Shown here: in pieces, positions 25,031-33,912 of the stretch | Layout of the letters: the number at the start of each line of letters is the position of its first letter | Numbering within the stretch: position 1 is the first letter of the stretch | DNA from: Halobacillus alkaliphilus | Lineage (GTDB): Bacteria > Bacillota > Bacilli > Bacillales > Halobacillaceae | Length of the DNA stretch: 62,564 nucleotides | Direction of reading: 5' to 3' | Assembly: GCF_900113125.1 (NCBI RefSeq) | Contig: NZ_FOOG01000020.1 | Coordinates: 1-62,564, forward strand | Position numbers and translations under genes: made by a program | The notes under the pieces: generated by a model | What the model was told of the DNA's origin: nothing | The model's database searches: none | What the model saw: only the letters and a program-made list of their open reading frames with translations

Positions 25031-26230
25031 TTAGAAACCTAATAGGTTGAGGAGGTAGCCTCCGAGGACACCGAGTATAACAATCAGCCAGGCCGGGACT
25101 TTCCAGATATTAAGTAAAGCAAATAAAATAGTCCCTAAGGCAAAATCAGCACCATCAAAGATGGAACTTTTAACAACAGGATCATAGAATGCGGCTAATA
25201 GAATTCCAACGACGCTCGCATTCACTCCCATCAGGATCCCCTGGAAAGAAGCACGCTTGCGCAATTCACTCAGGAAAGGCAAAGCTCCAATTATAAGCAG
25301 AAAAGAAGGCAGGAAAATACCTATGGTAGCAACGACTGCTCCTGCGACTCCTTCCATCATTGTTCCGAGGTAGCTTGAAAAAGTAAACAGGGGACCTGGA
25401 ACGGCCTGCGCCATACCATAACCAGCCAGGAACTCATCAGGCGACAGCAGCCCCACCGGGACCAGCTCTCTTTCAATCATAGGTAACACAACATGGCCGC
25501 CTCCAAAAACCAAGGAACCTACTCGGAAGAAAATATCAAAAATATTGAGCAAAGAGTTGTTCACTACGCTCGTTATGATCGGAAGTGAAACTAACGAAAT
25601 TCCTAAAATGGTTAAGGAAAGGATTCCGGTTTTTTTAGATATATTAACAGCGAAAGGTTCAATATTTGATTCTGCTTTATCTTTAAACCAGGAAAGTCCA
25701 AGAAGTCCCGCAGCTAAGATAATGACGATTTGTATCCAGGCAGAAGGGTACAGCAGCATAACTAAGGCAGCGACAATTGCAATAGCCTTTCTGCTTTTAT
25801 CCGGGGTCAACTTCTGACCAAGTCCGATAAGAGCATGCAGGACGACGGCTGCCGCCACCACTTTCAGGCTATGAATAAATCCTGCGTCAGCCAGGGAGAA
25901 ATTTTGATAAAGTAAAGCGAATACGACCAGTACAATAACGGAAGGAAGAGTGAAGCCAATAAAGGATGTAATCCCTCCCAGTATTCCTCCACGTAAAATT
26001 CCAATCGAGATGCCGACCTGACTGCTTGCCGGTCCGGGTAGGAATTGGCATAACGCAATCAGATCCGCATAGGTTTTGTCATTTAACCACTTTCGCCGGT
26101 CGATGTACTCATCTTTAAAATATGCCAGGTGGGCTACAGGCCCTCCAAATGAGGTCAAGCCCAGTTTCGTAGATGTAAATAATATTTCTAATAGGATTTG
26201 TAGAGTGGTTTTATTCTGTTTTTGACTCAA
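25031..26230 (-). CDS. chrA: chromate transporter (CHR family)
   Basis: 399 residues from a TTG at 26230, preferred because GAGGTGA sits just upstream; a GTG at 26239 is the alternative. Two homologous halves, each opening with the CHR signature: KLGLTSFGGPVAHLAYF near 20-36 and FFRVGSLVFGGGHVVLPM near 240, with QFLPGPASSQ near 70 and AQAVPGPLFTFSS near 275 as the paired conserved turns. About ten to twelve helices. Family function is chromate export, though many members may move other anions. It follows padR closely, so a PadR-controlled operon is likely. Confidence 0.85.
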   Translation of the reverse strand: MSQKQNKTTLQILLEILFTSTKLGLTSFGGPVAHLAYFKDEYIDRRKWLNDKTYADLIALCQFLPGPASSQVGISIGILRGGILGGITSFIGFTLPSVIVLVVFALLYQNFSLADAGFIHSLKVVAAAVVLHALIGLGQKLTPDKSRKAIAIVAALVMLLYPSAWIQIVIILAAGLLGLSWFKDKAESNIEPFAVNISKKTGILSLTILGISLVSLPIITSVVNNSLLNIFDIFFRVGSLVFGGGHVVLPMIERELVPVGLLSPDEFLAGYGMAQAVPGPLFTFSSYLGTMMEGVAGAVVATIGIFLPSFLLIIGALPFLSELRKRASFQGILMGVNASVVGILLAAFYDPVVKSSIFDGADFALGTILFALLNIWKVPAWLIVILGVLGGYLLNLLGF

Positions 26231-26245
26231 TTTGTTCACCTCATA

Positions 26246-26551
26246 TCATTTAATTTCTTTAAAGAGTTCATAAGCTTTAGCCCGGGCTTCCTGGAGGACA
26301 GCGTCCCCCTTATCTGTAATGCGGTAATATTTGCGTATCTTTCCATTCACATTGACATCTTCTCTATCCAGAAGCTGGTCTTTCTCCATATTGTGAAGAA
26401 TGGGATAAAGGGTGCCGGCACTTATTTCGTACCCATGCTCATGCAGCTCCTCAAGCATCCAGGACCCGTAAATAGCTTCTTCTTTGGCGTGATGCAAAAT
26501 ATGAATTTGTATAAAACCTAAGAAAAGTTTCCTTACTACTTTATTATCCAA
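26246..26551 (-). CDS. PadR-family transcriptional repressor
   Basis: 101 residues from a TTG at 26551, with AAGGAGGG upstream; the longer frame to 26593 would start inside the operator palindrome. Winged-helix domain across the whole protein with the PadR hallmarks IQIHILHHAKEEAIYG, the recognition segment GYEISAGTLYPILHNM near 41-56, and the wing KIRKYYRITDKG. Short PadR class (subfamily 2) with a C-terminal dimer helix. It likely represses itself and chrA through the palindrome at 26581-26608. The inducer is unknown. Confidence 0.85.
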   Translation of the reverse strand: MDNKVVRKLFLGFIQIHILHHAKEEAIYGSWMLEELHEHGYEISAGTLYPILHNMEKDQLLDREDVNVNGKIRKYYRITDKGDAVLQEARAKAYELFKEIK

Positions 26552-26580
26552 ATATCTGCCCTCCTTATTAAGCTCTTCAA

Positions 26581-26608
26581 TATCGAAAATCAATATTGAC
26601 TTTCGATA
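26581..26608 (-). promoter_or_regulatory. PadR operator palindrome
   Basis: TATCGAAA-AT-CAATATTG-AC-TTTCGATA: nested inverted repeat, 28 bp with a single asymmetric pair, just downstream of the padR -10 box, i.e. over the transcription start. Position and symmetry suit autorepression. Confidence 0.65.
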
Positions 26609-26610
26609 AG

Positions 26611-26639
26611 ATTATATACGAAACGATTTGATTGAACAA
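26611..26639 (-). promoter_or_regulatory. padR-chrA promoter
   Basis: On the minus strand TTGTTC (26639-26634), 17-bp spacer, TATAAT (26616-26611). Confidence 0.6.
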
Positions 26640-26804
26640 CACTTCCTAAAATAATTTACATGATCTTAATAAACTTCGTTCTAAATTCCTTCCCCAAGTC
26701 TATGCACCCCACTTCCCTTGAGCTCATTCATCATGCTATTATTCAGACATTGTCAGACGTATTTATATGTTGAGAAGTGCGAGATGTAAAAGAGGTGAAA
26801 AACA

Positions 26805-28046
26805 GTGGATAACCATTCAAATAAAACTCAGTCAGGGATTAAAGAAAATATCCTTCCATTCTTTTTATTAGTCCTAATCAATTTGTTTGTAGGTTCTATG
26901 GTAGGACTGGAAAGAACAATCCTGCCCATATTAGGGGAGGAGAGCTTCGGTATAGCATCTGCAAGTGCCGCTCTTTCCTTTATTGTCAGCTTTGGCTTTT
27001 CAAAAGCCATTGTAAACTTTTTCGCAGGTAACCTTGCCGATCGAATCGGTAGAAAAAGAGTCCTTCTCATCGGCTGGGCGATAGGGTTAACCGTTCCTCT
27101 ACTCGTTATTTTTGCTCATGCATGGTGGGTAGTCGTCGCTGCTAATATCCTTTTAGGTATGAATCAGGCACTGACCTGGTCCATGACCGTTAACATGAAA
27201 GTAGATCTTGCCAAACCAGATCAGAGAGGGCTTGCCGTAGGATTTAATGAATTTGCCGGTTACCTGGGTGTAGCTTTAATGGCTGCCATCTCCGGTTATG
27301 TTGCTTCTTCCTACTCTCTTAGTCCAGAGCCGTTTTATATAGGAATCGGACTGGTGATCATTGGTTTCCTTTTATCGCTGATGGTTCAAGATACTGAGCA
27401 GCATGTAAAAATGCAGGCCAGGCAGCAGAATGAGGAATCAGGCAGCCTATCCACTAAGGAAGTTTTCAAACGAACGACGTGGAAAAACCGTAATTTATCC
27501 AGCAGCAGCTTTGCCGGTTTAACGACGAATTTCAAAGATGGTATGGCCTGGGGTCTTTTTCCGATTTTCTTTGCCTCGGGCGGATTGAGTGTGGGACAAA
27601 TTGGCACAGTGGTTGCCCTGTACCCGGCAGCATGGGGATTCTTCCAGCTGTTCACAGGTCTCTGGAGTGACCGGATTGGACGAAGAAAACTCATCGTTAC
27701 CGGAATGTTTGTCCAAGCTCTGGCCTTATGGTTTATCCTGCTTGTGGATACCTACCCTTTATGGATCCTCGGGGCCATCTTACTTGGGATAGGTACGGCA
27801 CTCGTTTACCCTACCATTCTCGCATCGATTAGTGATGTCGCTCATCCTGAATGGAGAGCCACTTCAATGGGAGTATACCGCTTTTGGCGGGACAGCGGAT
27901 ACGCTTTTGGAGCCCTGACAGCAGGCATCATTGCCGATGCTTTATCCGTTAACTGGGCGATTGGACTTGTAGGAGCCCTGCCTTTTCTTTCCGGTTTGAT
28001 ATCTATGATCAGGCTGGAAGAAACATTAAATAAAAAGCCTCAATAA
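26805..28046 (+). CDS. MFS transporter, drug/metabolite exporter type
   Basis: 413 residues, twelve helices in two halves. The inter-helix 2/3 loop motif is NLADRIGRKRVLL near 76-88, repeated in the second half as LWSDRIGRRKLIV near 287. The start at 26805 is a GTG preceded by AAAGAGGTGAA. It lies divergently from padR across 210 bases. Substrate not predictable; related proteins are efflux pumps. It is followed by a strong bidirectional terminator shared with tagO. Confidence 0.8.
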   Translation: MDNHSNKTQSGIKENILPFFLLVLINLFVGSMVGLERTILPILGEESFGIASASAALSFIVSFGFSKAIVNFFAGNLADRIGRKRVLLIGWAIGLTVPLLVIFAHAWWVVVAANILLGMNQALTWSMTVNMKVDLAKPDQRGLAVGFNEFAGYLGVALMAAISGYVASSYSLSPEPFYIGIGLVIIGFLLSLMVQDTEQHVKMQARQQNEESGSLSTKEVFKRTTWKNRNLSSSSFAGLTTNFKDGMAWGLFPIFFASGGLSVGQIGTVVALYPAAWGFFQLFTGLWSDRIGRRKLIVTGMFVQALALWFILLVDTYPLWILGAILLGIGTALVYPTILASISDVAHPEWRATSMGVYRFWRDSGYAFGALTAGIIADALSVNWAIGLVGALPFLSGLISMIRLEETLNKKPQ

Positions 28047-28093
28047 TCGTACGGAATGGATGAACATTCATAACCCGTATTTTCCCAGTAAAA

Positions 28094-28142
28094 AAACCAG
28101 AAAGCCCCGATTCCTCTGAATGGAATCGGGGCTTTCTGGTTT
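28094..28142. terminator. bidirectional terminator between MFS gene and tagO
   Basis: Perfect stem AACCAGAAAGCCCCGATTCC / GGAATCGGGGCTTTCTGGTT, 7-nt loop, overlapping the tagO stop codon. Confidence 0.92.
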
Positions 28143-29247
28143 AAGCTTCTTCACGTTCTTTATTTTTATCTTTATCCTTATTCTTCTTGTCATTTTTAGA
28201 AAAGAAATCGATCACTGGTCGTTTTCCGCGGTACACCACTCCTGTCATTTCCGCAAATAAGTGAAGCAGGACTAAGAGTACAAACGTAATGATCAGCGAG
28301 ATCCCAATCGATGTAAGGGAGAATAAAATGGCCAGTAAACCGAACAGGGCACTGAATCCATAAATAATTAACACCGTCGCGCGGTGGCTGAAGCCTGCCG
28401 CCAGGATTTGATAATGAATGTGCTTATTGTCCGGCATCATGATCTTCTGTTTATTGATAAGACGTCTCATGATGGAGAAGAGTGTATCAAAAACAGGAAT
28501 CGCAAGGACAATAATCGGAATGACGAAGCTGAATAATGTCACGTTTTTAAAGAGTCCTACCATAGATATAACCGCCATGGAATACCCGAGAAACAGAGAG
28601 CCGGTATCTCCCATGTAAATCTTGGCAGGATAAAAGTTGTGGAAAAGGAAGCCGATGTTACTTCCAATTAGCACGATGCATAAATAAACGATTGTAATCT
28701 GTGGTTCAATCGCCAGCGCCATCACAGCAATACTAATCAGGGAAATCGTCGAAACACCAGTGGCAAGACCATCCAGTCCATCTATCAGGTTGATGGCATT
28801 AGTAATTCCAATAATCCAGAAAAATGTGAACAGAATACTGATCGGTTCATTTAATGAGATCATTCCTAATAAAGGAACACTTAGGATATCAACTTTTAAC
28901 CCCGATAGAATCAATATACCGGCAGCGGAAACTTGTCCAGCCAGTTTAAAAATCGGGCGGATTTGATAGCGGTCATCGAGAAGACCGGTTAAGACAATAA
29001 TCGTCGCACCGATACTGATCGAAAGAAAGTAAGGGGTATCCGGTCTAATATACAGCATTCCCGCTACTACGCCGCCAAAAATGGCCAGACCGCCCATACG
29101 CGGGGTAATTTCTGTATGGATCTTCCTGAGTTCAGGATAATCCATCATTTTCCACTTTACGGCTAGTTTCATAACTGGAAATACGAGCAGGTAGCTCACT
29201 GCCATGGATAGGCCGATCGCTATTATCATATCAACATATATATTCAT
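28141..29247 (-). CDS. tagO: undecaprenyl-phosphate GlcNAc-1-phosphate transferase
   Basis: 368 residues from ATG 29247, since AGTGAGGA lies just upstream; the GTG at 29259 overlaps that site. MraY/WecA/TagO family, ten to eleven helices. Visible motifs: KIHTEITPRMGGLAI near 43-57 after the first helix, the catalytic DDR near 88-90 (GLLDDRYQIRP), NLIDGLDGLA near 153, GDTGSLFLG near 214, and the His-rich loop DNKHIHYQ near 270. It starts wall teichoic acid and other undecaprenyl-linked polymers from UDP-GlcNAc at the inner membrane face, feeding TagA. C-terminal tail is Lys/Asp/Glu-rich (DKKNKDKDKNKE), a little unusual. Confidence 0.9.
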   Translation of the reverse strand: MNIYVDMIIAIGLSMAVSYLLVFPVMKLAVKWKMMDYPELRKIHTEITPRMGGLAIFGGVVAGMLYIRPDTPYFLSISIGATIIVLTGLLDDRYQIRPIFKLAGQVSAAGILILSGLKVDILSVPLLGMISLNEPISILFTFFWIIGITNAINLIDGLDGLATGVSTISLISIAVMALAIEPQITIVYLCIVLIGSNIGFLFHNFYPAKIYMGDTGSLFLGYSMAVISMVGLFKNVTLFSFVIPIIVLAIPVFDTLFSIMRRLINKQKIMMPDNKHIHYQILAAGFSHRATVLIIYGFSALFGLLAILFSLTSIGISLIITFVLLVLLHLFAEMTGVVYRGKRPVIDFFSKNDKKNKDKDKNKEREEA

Positions 29248-29533
29248 AGAAATCCTCACTTGTGTTTAATTAATTCAAGGGTGCATCGTTCACATTATAC
29301 CATAGGCTGCCAAATAATTTGTCGGACTTTGGCTTCAGATTTGATTTAGCCGTTAAATCTTCCCTCCTATTCCTTATAGCTAAAAATTTATACCAAAATT
29401 TAGCGTTTATGTTAAAATGTTCTCATGCTTAAATTATATAGCCATTTATTACTATTGCGGTAAGGTATATCCTTGCCGCTTCATTATGGGTGAAATATAC
29501 AAGTATCCATGGTTCAGAAGGGAAGGTATTCTA

Positions 29534-30512
29534 TTGAAGACAATATCAATTTTGATCCCCGCTTATAATGAAGAAGAGTCTATTTCTTATCTTTATGAGA
29601 GGGTTTTAAACGTTGTAGCTAATCTAAGGAACTATCAATTTGAATTATTATTCGTGAATGATGGAAGTAGCGAACAAACTTTATCTATTATAAAGCAATT
29701 GCGTACAAAAGATCATCGCATTTCTTACGTAGATCTGTCCAGAAACTTTGGGAAAGAAATCGCTATGATAGCAGGACTAGACCATGCTAAAGGCGATGCA
29801 GTAGTCATTCTGGATGCTGATTTACAGGATCCGCCTGAACTCATACCTGAATTAGTAAGCTACTGGGAAGAAGGTTACGATGATGTTTATGCTAAACGAC
29901 GTTCTCGCAAAGGAGAAAGCTGGTTAAAAAAGACAACCTCCGCCACGTTTTATAAAATTCTTAAAAAAATCAGCCAAGTTCCTATACAAGAGGATACAGG
30001 AGACTTTAGACTATTGGATCGTCGCTGTGTGGAAGCTATTAAACAATTAAGAGAATCACAGAGATACACGAAAGGAATGTTCAGTTGGGTAGGTTATCAC
30101 AAGAAAGAAGTTTTATTCGACAGAGATCCAAGAGTATCAGGTAAAACAAAATGGAATTACAGAAAACTTGTAGACCTTGCCATTGAAGGAGTTAACGTTT
30201 ACCACTGCGCCTCTAAGGCTATCTTCATTAATGGGGATTACTGTCTCTTTCATAGCATTTATATATATGCTTTACATCATCTTAAAAACTCTTGTTTACG
30301 GTGAGTCAGTAGCTGGTTACCCTTCTCTCATGAGTGCTGTGCTTTTTATTGGAGGTATTCAATTAACGGTACTGGGTATTATAGGTGAGTACTTGGGAAG
30401 AGTTTTCAATGAAACAAAGAAACGACCACTTTATTTTATCAATGAGTACAATCACGAAAAAGCCATGAACGTTTTTGAATATGAAAAAAGCTATGAACAC
30501 TCTAATTACTAA
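29534..30512 (+). pseudogene. gtrB: GtrB-like bactoprenol glucosyltransferase, frameshifted
   Basis: GT2-type enzyme split in two frames. Start is a TTG at 29534 after GAAGG. Frame 1 gives the catalytic domain: ISILIPAYNEEES at the start, the DADLQDPPELIPE DxD region near 95, and GDFRLLDRR near 157, and continues to a stop at 30302-30304. From about 30197 the correct sequence lies in another frame: FTTAPLRLSSLMG, then two membrane helices and GEYLGRVFNETKKRP, ending at 30510-30512. Continuity of AIEGVN with FTTAPL shows that one base was gained, or two lost, near 30196. Family role: transfer of a hexose to undecaprenyl phosphate for polymer glycosylation. Either a real mutation or a sequencing error. 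Confidence 0.75.
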
Positions 30513-30539
30513 AAAATATTATAAAGGATAATTATATTT

Positions 30540-30956
30540 ATGAATAACAAAGATTCAAAGATAGAAATAATTTCTTACTTATTTTTTGGCGGTCTAACCA
30601 CTCTTGTTAATATAATTACATTTTTTATATTAAATAGTTTACTAGGGACTGATTATAAACTAGCCACGTCAATCGCATGGATACTTTCGGTAATTTTTGC
30701 TTTTATAACAAACAAGCGATTTGTCTTTAAAAGTGAAAATTCCAGTTCCCAAGAAATTCTTCCATTCCTTACTTTTCGAATCATGTCCTATTTAATGGAT
30801 ATAGGTTTAATGATCATTCTAATAGAAGTCATTCACTTTCATCCTCTTATCTCAAAAATTTTAGTGAATGTGCTGGTAGTTTTATTTAACTATATAGCAA
30901 GTAAGTATTTTGTGTTTAACCGCAAAACGTATTCCAGCATGGAGGGGGGAAAATAG
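30540..30956 (+). CDS. gtrA: GtrA-family membrane protein
   Basis: 138 residues, four hydrophobic helices. SYLFFGGLTTLVNIITF at the N-terminus, FAFITNKRFVFKSE near 55-68 and NYIASKYFVFN near the end are GtrA family marks. GtrA proteins are thought to help flip undecaprenyl-phosphate-linked sugar made by GtrB. It lies 27 bases after the gtrB stop and overlaps the next start by one base. The AT-rich composition is shared by the whole cassette. Confidence 0.85.
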   Translation: MNNKDSKIEIISYLFFGGLTTLVNIITFFILNSLLGTDYKLATSIAWILSVIFAFITNKRFVFKSENSSSQEILPFLTFRIMSYLMDIGLMIILIEVIHFHPLISKILVNVLVVLFNYIASKYFVFNRKTYSSMEGGK

Positions 30957-32434
30957 TGGTCCATTTTAATAAGTATTTAAGAGTATTCTGTATGATATTT
31001 ATTCTTATCGTTGGGGCTGTTTATTTTGGGTATGGTTCCTATGCCAACTGGATTGAGCTTGTCGAAAATTATACATATCCCTTAATGTATATTGTGTTAT
31101 TAGGCTTAGTTGTAGCAGCTGCTATTTATTTTTTAGCTAGATTACCGATATCTAACAAACTGTTCTTAATTGGGACGCTAGTAGTAGCTTTTCTTGTAAG
31201 GCTAGGGTGGGTTTTATATGCATCCACTGATCCTATATCGGATTTTTTATTGCTAAACAACGCAGCAGTTTCAGCATCTAATGGAGACTTTAGTTTCTCA
31301 GAAGATACCTACTTTACAAAATGGGTCTATCAAATAGGTTTCGTTATGTATCAAGCTTTAGTTATTACTCTTTTTGGCGAAGATATTTTCGTTTTACAGT
31401 TCTTGAATATATTATATAGCGTAGGTTTAGTGTGGCTTATTTATCTTATTGCAAAAGAATTATTTAATGAAATAGCAGGAAGGATTGCTGGAGTCATATA
31501 CAGTCTTTATGTGCCAGCAATTATTATGACTTCAGTACTAACCAATCAGATTCTGGCGACACTGTTATTTTATGCAGGGGCTTATCTGCTAGTTAAGCAT
31601 TTCAACACACATAATTGGACATGGATATTCGTGGGGGTTTTGTTCGCTTTCGGCAATATAATTCGCCCTCTAGGGTCATTTGTATTGTTGGCAGCCGGCT
31701 TATTTATATTTGTCGTGTTTATTTTAGGCGTTAAACGTAAAACAGCACTTATAACATCTGGCAAATTGGCTGGAACAGTAATGGTTTATATGCTTCTGTT
31801 AACTATAGTGAATCAATCCCTAATAATGGCTGGAGTTACCAACTATCCTTTAGAGAACAGAGATCCACACTGGAAGTTTGTATTAGGATTAAATCATGAA
31901 ACTAATGGAAGTTATTCAGGTAAAGATTCTGAAGCTTTAAAAGGACTTGAATTGCAAGAACGTTTAGAGAAAGAAGAAGAAATGATTCAGAATCGGTTGG
32001 CCGATAAAAGCGAACTACTCCAGCTTTTCAAGGAAAAGTTTGAAGATATGTGGGGAAGTCGTGATGCCTCAATCTTTTGGAGTTATAAAATTGAAAATGA
32101 GAATTCTAAAGAGAATGTGTCAGAGCTTCTTTATCGATTTGATAAACTAATTTATGTACCGCTTTTCTTGTTCGGCTTATTGTCTATAGTGATTCTAGCC
32201 AGGAACTTGCTAAAGGATAATGATCATCATTCGGCTAAGGCTCTCTATTTTGTCTTATTTATCATAGGTTATGCAATGATTCATCTCTTGATTGAAATAC
32301 AAACAAGGTACAGGCTAGTTATGGTCCCGAGTTTGGTTATTATCCAAAGTTTAGGTGTTTACACTTGCTGCCATTTAATCACATCTTCTCTAAGAAAAAA
32401 GAAATTCGAAAAAATCTTAGAAAAAACGTCCTGA
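30956..32434 (+). CDS. GT-C type membrane glycosyltransferase (GT39/ArnT-like)
   Basis: 492 residues from GTG 30956 after GGAGGGGGGA, overlapping the gtrA stop by one base. About eleven helices with a first extracytoplasmic loop STDPISDFLLLNNAAV near 90-105, carrying the Asp pair expected of GT-C enzymes, and a long soluble loop around 290-390 (RDPHWKFVLGLNHETNGS, then EEEEMIQNR). Likely transfers the GtrB-made undecaprenyl-linked sugar onto a surface polymer, the third part of a three-gene Gtr system. Low-GC content suggests acquisition. With gtrB broken, the system may be silent unless another GtrB exists. Confidence 0.75.
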   Translation: MVHFNKYLRVFCMIFILIVGAVYFGYGSYANWIELVENYTYPLMYIVLLGLVVAAAIYFLARLPISNKLFLIGTLVVAFLVRLGWVLYASTDPISDFLLLNNAAVSASNGDFSFSEDTYFTKWVYQIGFVMYQALVITLFGEDIFVLQFLNILYSVGLVWLIYLIAKELFNEIAGRIAGVIYSLYVPAIIMTSVLTNQILATLLFYAGAYLLVKHFNTHNWTWIFVGVLFAFGNIIRPLGSFVLLAAGLFIFVVFILGVKRKTALITSGKLAGTVMVYMLLLTIVNQSLIMAGVTNYPLENRDPHWKFVLGLNHETNGSYSGKDSEALKGLELQERLEKEEEMIQNRLADKSELLQLFKEKFEDMWGSRDASIFWSYKIENENSKENVSELLYRFDKLIYVPLFLFGLLSIVILARNLLKDNDHHSAKALYFVLFIIGYAMIHLLIEIQTRYRLVMVPSLVIIQSLGVYTCCHLITSSLRKKKFEKILEKTS

Positions 32435-32455
32435 ACTTGGTTCAGGACGTTTTTT
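32421..32455 (+). terminator. terminator of the gtr cassette
   Basis: AAAAAACGTCCTGAAC / GTTCAGGACGTTTTTT, 3-nt loop, overlapping the stop codon of the last gene. Very strong. Confidence 0.95.
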
Positions 32456-32473
32456 ATATCAATATATTTTTAT

Positions 32474-32584
32474 TTATCTTTGGAGCTGCTGGATTAATTG
32501 TTCAATAACGTCCTGAGAAGAAAGGACTTCCGAAGTTTCGGAGCGCTGGATGATATCCTGCAGCACCTCTTTTAAATTTTCCAT
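32474..32584 (-). CDS. 36-residue small protein, unknown
   Basis: ATG at 32584 preceded by AAGGTGAG at six bases; the frame encodes MENLKEVLQDIIQR, then SSQDVIEQLIQQLQR. Two amphipathic helices rich in Gln, Glu and Leu, suggestive of a small oligomerising or partner-binding peptide. It is not a SinI match. Called because of the good ribosome binding site. Confidence 0.45.
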   Translation of the reverse strand: MENLKEVLQDIIQRSETSEVLSSQDVIEQLIQQLQR

Positions 32585-32881
32585 TCGTCTCACCTTTTCT
32601 ATCGTTTAGTATCTTACTATTCTATTTACTTATATCTTCGATTAAAAACATCTTTTTTTGAGGGGGCTTGGCTCTTAATCGACACTTAATCAAGAGTTTT
32701 CTCCCTTTAGTTTCATCAATTTCAAATTTTCAACAAATAATGTATGTTTTCTTCCAATCTACCATCTTATCATATAGCAATCTTCGTCATTTGAATAGTG
32801 TTTTTTTCAAAAATATTTTAAAAATTTATAATAGTATATGAATGGTTATTCAATCGGTGAAGTGAATGTGTCAAATTATGA
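32585..32881. other. AT-rich intergenic region, nothing recognised
   Basis: About 300 bases between the small gene and the unknown regulator-linked gene; no coding frame, no palindrome family, no clear promoter. Confidence 0.4.
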
Positions 32882-32918
32882 CAAAAGCCTACTTCTTTAA
32901 TAAGAAAATAGGCTTTGT
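32882..32918 (-). terminator. terminator of the sin-like operon
   Basis: AAAGCCTA-TTCTT / AAGAA-TAGGCTTT, two mismatches, short U tail; overlaps the stop of the gene ending at 32918. Confidence 0.55.
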
Positions 32919-33508
32919 CAATTATAATACTTGGGGAACTCGTCTCCCCTGTTCTGGACGGCCCAGTTCCTCTGTTGAAACTTTAAGGCGTAGCCTTGAC
33001 GCTCAAAGCGGTGGATGCTCTTTTGAATAGTTTCGATTCCTTCCTTGTGATGACTAAACAAAATGACGACAGGATGTAAGAGCGAGTCATAGAAGAACAC
33101 GGGATTCAAGCTGCGGTGGACTTGTCCAAAGCTCCATTCCTTAAACAAATCAAGGTTCCTGACCAATGAATCATCTAAAATGGACGCTTCACTCAGGCAG
33201 CTTCCTTTTTTAGTGTAGTCAGATAGATGGTGGTAACAAGAGGCAGCTTGGACATAGGAGAGAGGGGAGCCGTCTCCTCCCACGGCTTCCATAGCGTCCT
33301 GCTTTAGCCCGCGATCAGCGGTCCTCGCATAAACCACTCCCTGCTGACTAATCACCTGCCAGCCACCTTTTACGATCAGCTGGGAATATTGTTGGACAAG
33401 CACGCTTATATCACGAACGGCACCTGATTCATGCCTATACTCTGGAAGCCCTTTAACAACAACATTCTTTTTAGCCGCTCCCCTGGTAAATAGGACTTTT
33501 CCTCTCAC
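32918..33508 (-). CDS. unknown protein in a SinR/SinI-like operon
   Basis: 196 residues from GTG 33508, chosen because GGGAGG sits seven bases upstream; TTG 33529 is the alternative. I do not recognise the family. No signal peptide or membrane helix. Sequence is mixed alpha/beta with three Cys/His features (SCYHHLSDYTKKGSCLSE near 110-128, LFSHHKEG near 155), and a basic N-terminus (KKNVVVKGLPEYRH). It begins 17 bases after the SinI-like gene and shares its terminator, so it is the effector candidate of that operon. Could be a small metal- or nucleic-acid-binding regulator; not assigned. Confidence 0.6.
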   Translation of the reverse strand: MRGKVLFTRGAAKKNVVVKGLPEYRHESGAVRDISVLVQQYSQLIVKGGWQVISQQGVVYARTADRGLKQDAMEAVGGDGSPLSYVQAASCYHHLSDYTKKGSCLSEASILDDSLVRNLDLFKEWSFGQVHRSLNPVFFYDSLLHPVVILFSHHKEGIETIQKSIHRFERQGYALKFQQRNWAVQNRGDEFPKYYN

Positions 33509-33525
33509 AATCTTTCCCTCCCGCC

Positions 33526-33678
33526 TCAAAGGAGTAGTTTTTTCTGTTCTAAAAAACGTTTAATTTCTTCTAAGGTTAACCCCATTTTTTTAGCTTGCAT
33601 GATAAGCTCAAGCCAATCTTTATCCATCTGCGCCGTAATCTGTCCAGTCATCTCAGAGCCACAACTTTCTACACCCAT
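33526..33678 (-). CDS. SinI-like antirepressor, copy 1
   Basis: 50 residues from the ATG at 33678 that directly follows the SinR-like stop (TGAATG); a later ATG at 33651 would give 41 residues. The block MDKDWLELIMQAKKMGL then TLEEIKRFL matches the SinI helix region of B. subtilis (LDQEWVELMVEAKEANIS, then EEIRKYL). SinI binds SinR and blocks its DNA binding. Here the order is SinR-like then SinI-like, opposite to B. subtilis sinIR. Confidence 0.7.
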   Translation of the reverse strand: MGVESCGSEMTGQITAQMDKDWLELIMQAKKMGLTLEEIKRFLEQKKLLL

Positions 33679-33912
33679 TCACTTTTCGTTCTTTTCTGAT
33701 TCGTCTCCCCAACGATAGGGCAGCAATTCCTCAAGCGGTACTTCCAGTGTCCTTGCGAGCTTACTCATAACAATGAGCGATGGATTTTTCTGAACCCCTC
33801 GTTCAATGTTACTAATATACGATTTGGATACTTTGGACAGTTTTGCAAACTCATTCACCGATAAACCCTTTCCAATCCGAAGAGCCCGAATCTTTTCCCC
33901 TATAGTAGCCAA
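33679..33912 (-). CDS. SinR-like XRE-type DNA-binding protein, HTH only
   Basis: 77 residues. HTH_3 domain at 1-65 (IGEKIRALRIGKGLSVNEFAK, then SKVSKSYISNIERG at 27-40) resembles the DNA-binding half of SinR/SlrR, and LARTLEVPLEELLPY finishes it. The SinR dimerisation domain (the part that SinI contacts) is missing: the protein stops with GDESEKNEK. That is odd because a SinI-like protein is encoded next. The two may pair in a different way, or the SinI-like protein may act on another SinR elsewhere. No clear ribosome binding site was seen before the ATG. Confidence 0.75.
   Translation of the reverse strand: MATIGEKIRALRIGKGLSVNEFAKLSKVSKSYISNIERGVQKNPSLIVMSKLARTLEVPLEELLPYRWGDESEKNEK

Noticed and set aside
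29417-29533. Upstream extension of gtrB to an ATG at 29417
   Set aside because: The extra 39 residues lack homology to GT2 starts and the TTG at 29534 has the ribosome binding site directly before ISILIPAYNEE.
33679-33912. Phage-type repressor
   Set aside because: No phage genes are nearby and a SinI-like gene follows directly, so a SinR-type origin fits better.
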